Shown in pieces: positions 1 to 5,943 of a stretch of 14,942 nt of DNA (positions are counted from its first letter, which is position 1; every line of letters starts with the position of its first letter). This stretch comes from Dehalococcoidia bacterium. GTDB taxonomy: Bacteria; Chloroflexota; Dehalococcoidia; SM23-28-2; RBG-16-64-32. The DNA is taken from the NCBI GenBank assembly GCA_030690405.1, contig JAUYGU010000113.1:1-14942 (forward strand). Reading direction: 5' to 3'. The notes under the pieces were generated by a model that made no database searches, had not been told where the DNA came from, and saw nothing but the letters and a program-made list of their open reading frames with translations. A program made the translations under genes and the position numbers.

Positions 1-1950
1 CTCATCTCCGCGGAGGCGCGCGCCACCATCAGCAAGGAGGACTTCGTCAAGCGCTACAACGCCATCGCGGAGGAGGCGACGATCACCGGCATAGACTACG
101 AGCCGGGGCCAAACGTCGTGGCGGAGGACACCGAGATACCGGTGGAGGTGACCATCCGCACGGTCTTCTTCGGCGACGTTGAGCAGCCGAACAGGATTAC
201 GCTCGTCCGGGAAGACGTGCCGCTGCCGGCCTCGCCGGAGGCCACTCCGGACACCCGCAAGGAGTGGCGAGTAGACTGGACGCCCAGCCTCATCTTCGCA
301 GAGCTGGACGATAAGTCTCTGGTCCATTTCTTCACCGACGTCCCCCAGCGCGGCTCTATCCTAGACCGAAACGGCGAACCGCTGGCCGTGGACGCCGACC
401 TCCCGGTCGTGGGCTTCGTACCGGACCTCGTAACCAATAACGAGGCGCTCATCTCAACCCTCGCCACCGCCCTCAAGATGGCGGAGAGCGAGGTGCGGGC
501 GGAGGTAGAGACGGATCTGCCATCCTACTACTTCATCCCCATACGGACGCTCCCCTACGGCACCAGTGCCGCCACCCTCGAGAAATTCTACGCCATGTCG
601 GACCTGGGCGTCGTCGTGCGGCAGGAGACGCGCCGCATCTATCCCAACGGCGATTCCGCGGCCCACGTCCTCGGCTACATGGCGGAGGTCAGCGAGGAGC
701 AGCTCAAGGATCTGGCGCCCAAGGGCTACCGCCCGGGCGACAAGACCGGCGCCTTCGGCCTGGAGGACCAGCTCGACGAGGTGCTGGCCGGCGAACGGGG
801 TGGCACGTTGGCCACGATCTCGCCGGAGGGGACCATCACCCACACCATCGCTGAGAAGCCCGCCGTGGCGGGCAAAGACGTCACCCTCACCCTGGACATC
901 AAGGCCCAGAAGGCGGCGGAGACCGTCCTCGGCGAGCGCGTGGGGTCGATCGTCGTCATGGACCCGCGGGACAACAGCGTGCTCGCCCTCGCCTCCTACC
1001 CGAGGTTCAGCCCCCAGGGCATCACCGACGGGCTCAGCACGGCGGAGTACGCCGCCCTCAGCAACGATAAGCGCCAGCCGTTCCTCCACCGCCCCCTGCT
1101 GGCAACTTATCCGCCGGGCTCCACCTTCAAGCCCGTCACGCTGTCCGCCGGCATGGAGAAGGCCGGTGTCAGCGCCGGCGAGACGTTCCACTGCGTGCCG
1201 GTCTGGAAGGGGCTGGGCGAGGACTTCCCGAAGAACAACTGGCAGAAAGTGGACCGCGGCTATCTCACCCCGGCGGAAGGGCTCATGGCCTCCTGCAACC
1301 CCGTCTTCTACGAGATCGCCCTCCGCCTGGACCACGTCGACCCGAACATCCTGCCGGAGTTCGCCCGCGGCTACGGCTACGGCCAGCTCACCGGCATCAA
1401 CGGCCTGGACGAGGCGCCCGGCGTCGTTGCCGACCCGGCGTGGAAAGAGGAGAACGAGGGGGAACCCTGGTACAGCGGCGACAGCGTGAACATGGGCATC
1501 GGTCAGGGGTTCCTGTTGGTGACGCCCCTCCAGATCGCCAACGCCTACTCGGCGATCGCCGGCGAGGGGGTCCTGCGCAAGCCGCTGCTGGTGCGCAGCA
1601 TCTCGGAGGCGGGCGGCGCCGCCGCCCAGGAGTTCACGGCGGAGGAGATAGGACCGCTGCCGGTATCGGCCGCGACCCTGACGCAGATCCGCAACGGCCT
1701 CACGCTCGTCACCCAGAACCCGGGCGGCACCTCCTACCAGGTGTTCGCCTCCTCGCCGCTGGACGTGGCGGGCAAGTCCGGTACGGCCGAAGACCTGGCC
1801 TTCGGCGCCGACCACGTCTTCTTCGTCGCCTACGCCAACCGCAGCGCGCCCTCCGTGCTCACGCTGGTGTCCCTGGAGCAGGGCAAGCTGGGCTCGGTGG
1901 AGGCAGGGCCAAAGGCGCGCAGGGTACTTGAGGCCCTGCTGGGATCGTAG
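1..1950 (+). CDS. class B penicillin-binding protein with MecA-type N-terminal domain (5' truncated by window)
   Basis: A peptidoglycan D,D-transpeptidase that cross-links cell-wall stem peptides outside the membrane. The frame is open from base 1, so the start and any N-terminal membrane anchor lie upstream; 649 residues are visible. Residues 1 to about 75 look like the end of the NTF2-like MecA N-terminal domain. RGSILDRNGEPLA at about 117-129 opens the PBP dimerisation domain. The transpeptidase domain has the three active-site motifs in order and at normal spacing: STFK with the nucleophilic serine at 374, SCN at 431 and KSGT at 592. The GTG at 118 is only an internal codon, because coding similarity continues upstream of it. 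The TAG stop lies in a GTAGGGGCG string that recurs at the end of the aldolase gene. I see no internal damage. Family assignment is secure; the exact PBP subclass is not. Confidence 0.95.
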   Translation, partial: LISAEARATISKEDFVKRYNAIAEEATITGIDYEPGPNVVAEDTEIPVEVTIRTVFFGDVEQPNRITLVREDVPLPASPEATPDTRKEWRVDWTPSLIFAELDDKSLVHFFTDVPQRGSILDRNGEPLAVDADLPVVGFVPDLVTNNEALISTLATALKMAESEVRAEVETDLPSYYFIPIRTLPYGTSAATLEKFYAMSDLGVVVRQETRRIYPNGDSAAHVLGYMAEVSEEQLKDLAPKGYRPGDKTGAFGLEDQLDEVLAGERGGTLATISPEGTITHTIAEKPAVAGKDVTLTLDIKAQKAAETVLGERVGSIVVMDPRDNSVLALASYPRFSPQGITDGLSTAEYAALSNDKRQPFLHRPLLATYPPGSTFKPVTLSAGMEKAGVSAGETFHCVPVWKGLGEDFPKNNWQKVDRGYLTPAEGLMASCNPVFYEIALRLDHVDPNILPEFARGYGYGQLTGINGLDEAPGVVADPAWKEENEGEPWYSGDSVNMGIGQGFLLVTPLQIANAYSAIAGEGVLRKPLLVRSISEAGGAAAQEFTAEEIGPLPVSAATLTQIRNGLTLVTQNPGGTSYQVFASSPLDVAGKSGTAEDLAFGADHVFFVAYANRSAPSVLTLVSLEQGKLGSVEAGPKARRVLEALLGS

Positions 1951-1988
1951 GGGCGGATCCATTAGTCGCCCGCCTTCCTCCGCGGTGC

Positions 1989-1994
1989 TACAAT
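1989..1994 (+). promoter_or_regulatory. possible -10 element ahead of the unknown gene
   Basis: TACAAT matches the -10 consensus at 5 of 6 bases. No convincing -35 was found, so this is weak. The predicted transcript start near 2001 would leave only a few bases before the GTG at 2008, or about 20 before the ATG at 2023. Confidence 0.35.
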
Positions 1995-2007
1995 ATTCGC
2001 CAAAGGG

Positions 2008-2460
2008 GTGGACCCAGCGGCGATGGATACGGACAACCCCATTGACCTGCGCGCCGTCTTCGAGGTGATCGACTCCGCCGAGGTGATCACGTTTCGCTTC
2101 CTGACCATACCCCACCGCCTCCTGTTCGACACCCGCCACAACGAGATGGAGGGCCCTTTCCTGGCGCTGGTGCCCCGCGCGGCTTCCCTGGAGGAGCGCG
2201 TCAAGGCGATCAGGCAGATGCGCCCCCGCTTCCGGATACCGGAAAAGATTAGCGCCGTCTGGTGGCCCAAATACGTGCACAGCCTGGAGGAGTACGGCGC
2301 CTGGGATCGCATCCTGCGGCGTATCGGCAGCTGCGGCTACCCCCAGATAGCGGACCGCGCCGTGGACGTCCTCCGCCAGATGCAGAGGAGGGAGCGGGCG
2401 GAGATGTACAACGCCATCACCGGCGCCGGCTACCACAGCCTGTGGGAGAGCGGCTGCTAG
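2008..2460 (+). CDS. conserved hypothetical protein
   Basis: I do not recognise the family. The protein has 150 residues from the GTG at 2008, or 145 from the ATG at 2023. An AAAGGGG run at about 2002-2008 overlaps the GTG and sits about 14 bases before the ATG, so the ATG is perhaps the better start. The protein looks soluble, mixed alpha/beta, with no signal peptide or membrane segment. The middle is rich in aromatic and basic residues (a VWWPKYVHSLEEYGAW stretch at roughly 88-104). It has one Cys near the middle and one as its last residue. The stop is followed after three bases by the start of a metallopeptidase gene, so the two are almost certainly co-transcribed and perhaps translationally coupled. 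The codon pattern fits the neighbours. I do not infer a function. Confidence 0.75.
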   Translation: MDPAAMDTDNPIDLRAVFEVIDSAEVITFRFLTIPHRLLFDTRHNEMEGPFLALVPRAASLEERVKAIRQMRPRFRIPEKISAVWWPKYVHSLEEYGAWDRILRRIGSCGYPQIADRAVDVLRQMQRRERAEMYNAITGAGYHSLWESGC

Positions 2461-2463
2461 CCC

Positions 2464-2829
2464 ATGCGGCGCAGCGAGTTCCAGCGCCTGGTCCTGCAGG
2501 CCCTGGAGGAGCTCCCCGATCAGTTCCGCGACGCCCTCCAGAACATCGACATCCAGGTGCGCTGGCGTCCCACCCCGGCGGAGCTGCGACGGGCCGGCGT
2601 GCGCCGAGGCTCGCTCTTCGGCCTCTACCTGGGCGTGCCCCTGCCCAAGCGCGGCCACGGCTACTCCATGGCCCTGCCGGACACGATCGTGATCTACCAG
2701 CACACGCACGAGCGGCACTGCCGCAGCGACGCCGAGATAGTGGTGCAGGTGCGCCAGACCGTCCTCCACGAGATCGGTCACTACTTGGGCATCGACGAAG
2801 ACCGTCTGCAAGAGCTGGGCATCGGCTAG
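2464..2829 (+). CDS. small zincin metallopeptidase (PF06262/DUF1025-like)
   Basis: A 121-residue, probably cytosolic metallopeptidase of the short bacterial zincin family. The diagnostic signature is near the C-terminus: HEIGHYLGIDEDRLQELG at about 102-119. This is an HExxH zinc site with the family's typical GIDEDRLxELG extension; the two histidines and a downstream acidic residue would bind zinc and the glutamate would be the catalytic base. The length is normal for the family and no signal peptide is visible. The physiological substrate is generally unknown. The start is the ATG three bases after the stop of the preceding gene, and 12 bases separate its own stop from the next start, so it sits in the middle of a three-gene run. 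Confidence 0.9.
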   Translation: MRRSEFQRLVLQALEELPDQFRDALQNIDIQVRWRPTPAELRRAGVRRGSLFGLYLGVPLPKRGHGYSMALPDTIVIYQHTHERHCRSDAEIVVQVRQTVLHEIGHYLGIDEDRLQELGIG

Positions 2830-2841
2830 AGGAGGTTCCGA

Positions 2842-3291
2842 ATGGCTGAGACTAATCCGGCTCAGCAGCTAGAGGGTGAGAACCCCTTCTGGGCCACGCT
2901 GCGCCAACCCCGCGTCGTCCTCATCCTCCTGGCGGTCTGGGAAATCATCGGCGCCCTCACCGAGTTCTTCACCTCCAGCGGACTGTTCGTGAACCTCCAC
3001 GGGCGCGAGCTCGACGGCGCCCTCGGCGGCCGCGCCCTCGGCTGGGAGGCGGTCCCTCTGGCCGTCCTCTACCTCTACTGCGCGCGCGACCCTGCCCGCT
3101 ACCACCACGTGTTCTGGCTCGCCTTGATCGAGCAGGCGGCGGCGATAGTGGCGAACGTCTACCACTGGGGCACCGGCGACTTCAGCTTCGAGAGCGTCGT
3201 AATCCCCGCCGGCGTGGCCGCGGGGCTCGGCCTGCTGGTCTTCCTCCACCTGTTCCAGCCGAAGGAGCGGGAGCCGGCGGCTAGCGTCTGA
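2842..3291 (+). CDS. four-helix integral membrane protein of unknown function
   Basis: 149 residues from an ATG with a good GAGGAGG ribosome site about 7 bases upstream. There are four probable transmembrane segments: about 26-44 (VVLILLAVWEIIGALTEFF), about 69-82, about 91-112 and about 120-139. The loops are short, and the cytosolic tail is charged (PKEREPAASV). The membrane layout resembles small DoxX-like or DUF-type four-helix proteins, but I see no motif that fixes a family. It is the last gene of the run with the zincin gene. The gap after it holds a promoter for the next gene. Confidence 0.8.
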   Translation: MAETNPAQQLEGENPFWATLRQPRVVLILLAVWEIIGALTEFFTSSGLFVNLHGRELDGALGGRALGWEAVPLAVLYLYCARDPARYHHVFWLALIEQAAAIVANVYHWGTGDFSFESVVIPAGVAAGLGLLVFLHLFQPKEREPAASV

Positions 3292-3322
3292 GCGGCCGGT
3301 CGCGGCCTGCGCCGGGCCCTCG

Positions 3323-3351
3323 TCGACACAGGATGGCGAAGCTGGTACAGT
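3323..3351 (+). promoter_or_regulatory. sigma70-type promoter of the SnoaL-like gene
   Basis: TCGACA (3323-3328) is followed after 17 bases by TACAGT (3346-3351). The -35 matches consensus at 5 of 6 bases and the -10 at 4 of 6. A start near 3358 gives a leader of about 33 bases containing an AAAGGGG ribosome site. Confidence 0.55.
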
Positions 3352-3390
3352 GATGCGCACCGTTATCTGCAGACGAAAGGGGCGCGCACG

Positions 3391-3783
3391 ATGGCTGAAC
3401 ACCCAAACGTGGCATTACTCCGGAAGGGGTACGAAGCGTTCGCCAGCGGCGACATAGCGGCTCTCACCGATATGTTCGCTGAGGACATGGTCTGGCACGT
3501 GCCGGGCAACAACCTGATATCGGGGGAGCACAAGGGAAGAGACGCCGTATTCGCGGTCTTCGCCAAGACCATGGAGCTGACCGGAGGCACCTTCAAGATA
3601 GACCTGCACGACATCGTGGCGAACGACGAGCACACGGTGTCGCTGTCACGGGCGTCCGCCAGCCGCCAGGGGAAGCAGCTTGACCTGCCCGGTGTCGACA
3701 TCTACCACATCCGGAACGGGAAGGTCACGGAGTGGTGGTCGTTCGTGGAAGACCAGCGCCTGGACGACGAGTTCTGGTCTTAG
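3391..3783 (+). CDS. SnoaL/NTF2-like (ketosteroid-isomerase-fold) protein
   Basis: A 130-residue single-domain protein of the NTF2-like superfamily, cone-shaped alpha+beta barrels that bind small hydrophobic ligands or act as isomerases or hydrolases. The family pattern is clear: N-terminal helices with NVALLRKGYEAFASGDIAAL and then the DMFAEDMVWHVPG strand (residues 4-37), a central HKGRDAVFAVF segment (about 49-59), and a C-terminal VDIYHIRNGKVTEWWSFVEDQ (about 101-121) in which the IRNGKVTE turn is typical. No membrane segment or signal peptide. The ligand and reaction cannot be told from sequence. Start: ATG with AAAGGGG about 8 bases upstream. It is probably a single transcription unit, flanked by its own promoter and by repeat hairpins downstream. 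Confidence 0.88.
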   Translation: MAEHPNVALLRKGYEAFASGDIAALTDMFAEDMVWHVPGNNLISGEHKGRDAVFAVFAKTMELTGGTFKIDLHDIVANDEHTVSLSRASASRQGKQLDLPGVDIYHIRNGKVTEWWSFVEDQRLDDEFWS

Positions 3784-3793
3784 GCGCTACACC

Positions 3794-3867
3794 GGCCTTC
3801 AGGCCTCCACCCCAAATCCCCGCGGGCGACCTGAAGCCTGCCTGCCGATAGGCTGGGTCGCCCCTAC
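3794..3867. repeat. palindromic repeat region between convergent genes
   Basis: Two inverted structures occupy the gap. GGCC-TTCA-GGCC at 3794-3805 may terminate the SnoaL-like gene. A longer unit has GGGCGACC at 3824-3831 and GGTCGCCCCTAC at 3856-3867. The second arm reaches the aldolase stop codon (TAG, minus strand, 3864-3866). The same arms recur at about 13847-13894 in the ileS leader, so this looks like a dispersed repeat family rather than only a terminator. Confidence 0.6.
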
Positions 3868-4394
3868 AGGTTGACGGCCCGCAGCAGCCACAGCACCTGC
3901 GCGCTCTCCTCCAGCACGCTCGTCCACTGCAGCGCCTGCCAGAGATCGTCGCCGCGGGCGTAGGAGCCGTGGCCCCGCGCCATCACGATGGGCGCGTCCC
4001 GCAGCGCCTCCGCCACCCCTTCCGCCTCCACGACCGGCACAGCGCCCAGCCGCAGCAGGCCTTCGGCGTCGGCGGGCTCGATCACATCCATCGCCAGCGA
4101 GAGGGTGATAGCGTGGCGCGGGTGGGCGTGCAGCACCGCGCCCGTCCCGCTCGCCTCGTACACGACGCGGTGCAGCGCCGTGTCCATCGAAGGCTCTCCT
4201 GCGGACGATCCGTCCGCAGCCACAACCACCAGATCGCCGTCGCCGAGGCGTCCCAGCATCGACCCGGTGCGGGTGACCAGCAGGCCGCCGTCCGGCAGGC
4301 GCACGCTCATGTTGCCGCCGTGAGAGGAGACCAGCCCGGCCTCCCAGAGCATCCGTCCGGCGGCGAGGAAGACGTCCGGCGCCGCGTCAGCCAT
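3864..4394 (-). CDS. class II aldolase/adducin family protein (fuculose-phosphate-aldolase-like)
   Basis: A 176-residue zinc-dependent aldolase or epimerase of the AraD/FucA fold. Visible motifs are SSHGGNMSVR at 23-32 (phosphate-binding loop), TRTGSMLGRL at 41-50, the zinc ligands H89 and H91 in HAHP, and H142 in ARGHGSYARG. Where the classical catalytic Glu occurs in a PSSE motif, this protein reads PSMD, with Asp at 71 followed by TALHRVVYE; whether this marks a subfamily or an altered activity cannot be told here. It overlaps the upstream glycerate kinase gene by 8 bases, so the two are translated from one message. The pairing suggests metabolism of a small hydroxy-acid or sugar acid feeding glycerate. 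The C-terminus ends in a dispersed repeat that contributes the stop codon. The substrate is unknown. Confidence 0.88.
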   Translation of the reverse strand: MADAAPDVFLAAGRMLWEAGLVSSHGGNMSVRLPDGGLLVTRTGSMLGRLGDGDLVVVAADGSSAGEPSMDTALHRVVYEASGTGAVLHAHPRHAITLSLAMDVIEPADAEGLLRLGAVPVVEAEGVAEALRDAPIVMARGHGSYARGDDLWQALQWTSVLEESAQVLWLLRAVNL

Positions 4395-5541
4395 GCTGCT
4401 TCCCCGCTGCCGAGCGCAGGCGGAGCCAGCCGTTGACCGCCCACGCCGCCGCCGCCGCCAGCATCTCCGCCGGCCGCTCCATCGCCTCCTCCAGCGTGCC
4501 CAGGCGGGGCACGATCAACTCGACGCCCTCGACGCCGCTCTCCAGGATGCGCTCCCAGCCCTCGCCCAGCATCCCCGCCACGACGATCACCGGAACGCCC
4601 TCCGCCGCGGCGATGCGCGCCACGCCAGCGACCGTCTTCCCGTAGCCGGTCTGCCCGTCCAGCCTGCCCTCGCCGGTGAGCACGAGGCTTGCCCCGCGGA
4701 CGCGTTCGCGCAGGCCCACCACCTCCGCGACGATCTCGACGCCGGGCTCGATCCGCGCCCCCAGGAAGGCGATGAGCCCGGCCCCCAGCCCGCCGGCCGC
4801 CCCCGCCCCCGGCACGTCCAGCACGGGCACGCCGACGTCCCGCTCCACGACCTCGCCGTAGCGGCGCAACGCCGCGTCCAGCTCCCGCGCCACTTCGCGG
4901 GAAGCCCCCTTCTGCGGCCCGTACACCAGCGAAGCGCCCTCCGGCCCGCACAGCGGGTTCATCACGTCCGTCGCCGCCACCACCTCGCACCGCGCCGGGC
5001 GGGGGTCGAGGCCGGAGGCGTCGATGCGCTCCAGGCGGGCCAGCGCCGCGCCGCCCGGCGGAAGCTCACCGCCCTCCGCGTCGAGGAAGCGAACGCCCAG
5101 CGCCTGCGCCATGCCGGCGCCGCCGTCGTTCGTGGCGCTGCCGCCCTGGCCGACGATTAGCCGCCGGCAGCCGGCGTCCAGCGCCGCCAGCACGAGCTCC
5201 CCTACGCCGTACGTGGATGCTATCCGCGGGTCTCGCTCGTCTTCCGCTAGCCGCAGGAGGCCGGCGGCGGCCGCCATCTCGATGACAGCTGTCTCCTCGC
5301 CGGCGGTCCCCCAGTCGGCGGCGACGGGCCGGCCGAGCGGGTCGCGCACCGTCGTCGCGACGGTCCGCCCGCCGCTCGCGGCGACGACCGCCTCCACGGT
5401 GCCGGGACCGCCGTCCGACATGGGGACGACCACCAGCGCCGCGTCCGGCGCGGCCTCCCGGGCGCCCAGCGCCATCGCCGCCGCCGCCTCGGACGCGGTC
5501 AGGCTACCCTTGAACTCCTGCGGCGCTACTACGATCTTCAT
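4387..5541 (-). CDS. glycerate kinase (GlxK/GarK type)
   Basis: Phosphorylates D-glycerate, usually to 2-phosphoglycerate, linking glycerate from photorespiration-like, glyoxylate or sugar-acid routes to lower glycolysis. 384 residues, the normal length. Family motifs are in order: APQEFKGSLTASEAA at 6-20, the acidic SDGGPGT motif at about 43-49, GQGGSATNDGGAGMAQALG at about 132-150, VYGPQKGAS at about 207-215, and TGEGRLDGQTGYGKT at about 290-304. No membrane segment. It is the first gene of a two-gene minus-strand operon with the aldolase, overlapping it by 8 bases. Its promoter diverges from that of the LexA-box gene. No Shine-Dalgarno sequence is visible ahead of the ATG, and the predicted transcript begins only about 8 bases upstream. 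Confidence 0.95.
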   Translation of the reverse strand: MKIVVAPQEFKGSLTASEAAAAMALGAREAAPDAALVVVPMSDGGPGTVEAVVAASGGRTVATTVRDPLGRPVAADWGTAGEETAVIEMAAAAGLLRLAEDERDPRIASTYGVGELVLAALDAGCRRLIVGQGGSATNDGGAGMAQALGVRFLDAEGGELPPGGAALARLERIDASGLDPRPARCEVVAATDVMNPLCGPEGASLVYGPQKGASREVARELDAALRRYGEVVERDVGVPVLDVPGAGAAGGLGAGLIAFLGARIEPGVEIVAEVVGLRERVRGASLVLTGEGRLDGQTGYGKTVAGVARIAAAEGVPVIVVAGMLGEGWERILESGVEGVELIVPRLGTLEEAMERPAEMLAAAAAWAVNGWLRLRSAAGKQHG

Positions 5542-5555
5542 CGCGTCACGCGAGC

Positions 5556-5584
5556 ATCATAGGCGGGCGCGGACGGGCAGGCAA
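5556..5584 (-). promoter_or_regulatory. promoter of the glycerate kinase-aldolase operon
   Basis: On the minus strand, TTGCCT (5584-5579) is followed after 17 bases by TATGAT (5561-5556). The -10 is good and the -35 only half matched. The predicted start near 5549 leaves a leader of about 8 bases without a ribosome site. Confidence 0.5.
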
Positions 5585-5611
5585 CCGGCGAAAATAGTGC
5601 CGCCGTACCCC

Positions 5612-5641
5612 TTGACAACAGAACGCCCGTTCTTCTATAGT
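5612..5641 (+). promoter_or_regulatory. strong sigma70 promoter of the six-cysteine small protein
   Basis: A perfect TTGACA (5612-5617) is followed after 18 bases by TATAGT (5636-5641), 5 of 6 consensus. It is the best -35/-10 pair in the window. The predicted start is near 5648. The spacer holds a LexA-type palindrome, so bound repressor would block RNA polymerase directly. Confidence 0.8.
5620..5633. promoter_or_regulatory. LexA/SOS-box-like operator
   Basis: AGAACGCCCGTTCT is a palindrome with 6-base arms around CC. It contains GAAC-N4-GTTC, the core of the Gram-positive (DinR-type) LexA box. It lies entirely between the -35 and -10 of a near-consensus promoter, the classic position for LexA repression. 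No lexA gene is in the window, so recognition by this organism's LexA is inferred. Confidence 0.6.
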
Positions 5642-5678
5642 TTAGCACGCTAGTTCTATATCGAGAAGGAGAACGGCC

Positions 5679-5813
5679 ATGCGCAAGCTACACGGCACCC
5701 AGCTCAGGCTCCCCCTCTCCCGCACCCTTCGCTGCCCGGACTGCGGCGGGCCCATCGTTCACGCCGAGGGCTGCGTCTCCTGCCCGATTTGCGGCTTCTC
5801 TCGCTGCGGCTAG
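5679..5813 (+). CDS. 44-residue zinc-ribbon protein resembling the C-terminal tail of B12-dependent ribonucleotide reductase
   Basis: A very small gene with every sign of being real: a near-consensus promoter, AAGGAG seven bases before the ATG, and a clear stop. The first 18 residues are basic and probably disordered. Residues 19-43 hold six cysteines spaced CxxC-x9-CxxC-x2-C-x4-C, reading CPDCGGPIVHAEGCV and then CPICGFSRCG. From family knowledge, this arrangement and the CGxSxCG ending closely resemble the C-terminal zinc-binding and thiol-shuttle tail of many class II (NrdJ) ribonucleotide reductases, which re-reduces the active-site cysteines. Here the tail stands alone. With the LexA-type box in its promoter, a role in nucleotide supply or redox during DNA damage is plausible but unproven. 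It could instead be an unrelated small zinc ribbon. Confidence 0.75.
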   Translation: MRKLHGTQLRLPLSRTLRCPDCGGPIVHAEGCVSCPICGFSRCG

Positions 5814-5833
5814 CGCGCGTGCATACCATGGAC

Positions 5834-5859
5834 GAAGGACAGGCTTAAGCCTGTCCTTC
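5834..5859. repeat. 26-bp perfect palindrome
   Basis: Two 13-base arms, the left one GAAGGACAGGCTT, meet without a loop. It may end transcription of the small zinc-ribbon gene, but there is no U-tract. It looks more like a REP-type dispersed palindrome. Confidence 0.65.
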
Positions 5860-5878
5860 CGCACGCACTCGCGTAGCT

Positions 5879-5896
5879 GCAGGGCTTCAGCCCTGC
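5879..5896. repeat. GCAGGGCT/AGCCCTGC palindrome
   Basis: Eight-base arms flank a TC loop. It lies 19 bases after the 26-bp palindrome, and the CTTCAG centre is shared with the palindrome at 3794-3805. It is probably a member of the same interspersed repeat class. Confidence 0.55.
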
Positions 5897-5907
5897 CCGA
5901 TCATCCG

Positions 5908-5937
5908 TTGGACGCGCCGCAGGCGGCGGGCTATCAT
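5908..5937 (+). promoter_or_regulatory. promoter of mtaB, predicted leaderless
   Basis: TTGGAC (5908-5913), an 18-base spacer and TATCAT (5932-5937). The -10 is 5 of 6 and the -35 weak. The start of transcription, about 7 bases after the -10, falls on the A of the ATG at 5944, and there is no ribosome site. Confidence 0.45.
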
Positions 5938-5943
5938 GGCCTC

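Noticed and set aside
118..120. GTG as the true start of the PBP
   Set aside because: The frame is open to base 1 with plausible MecA N-terminal domain sequence, so the gene begins outside the window.
454..2811. 785-codon open frame on the minus strand opposite the PBP and following genes
   Set aside because: Composition is the Ala/Arg/Gly/His-rich pattern of an antisense shadow in high-GC DNA, and the plus strand carries clear PBP and zincin motifs.
5908..5943. Earlier ATG for mtaB
   Set aside because: The 12 added residues have no family similarity and overlap the likely promoter.
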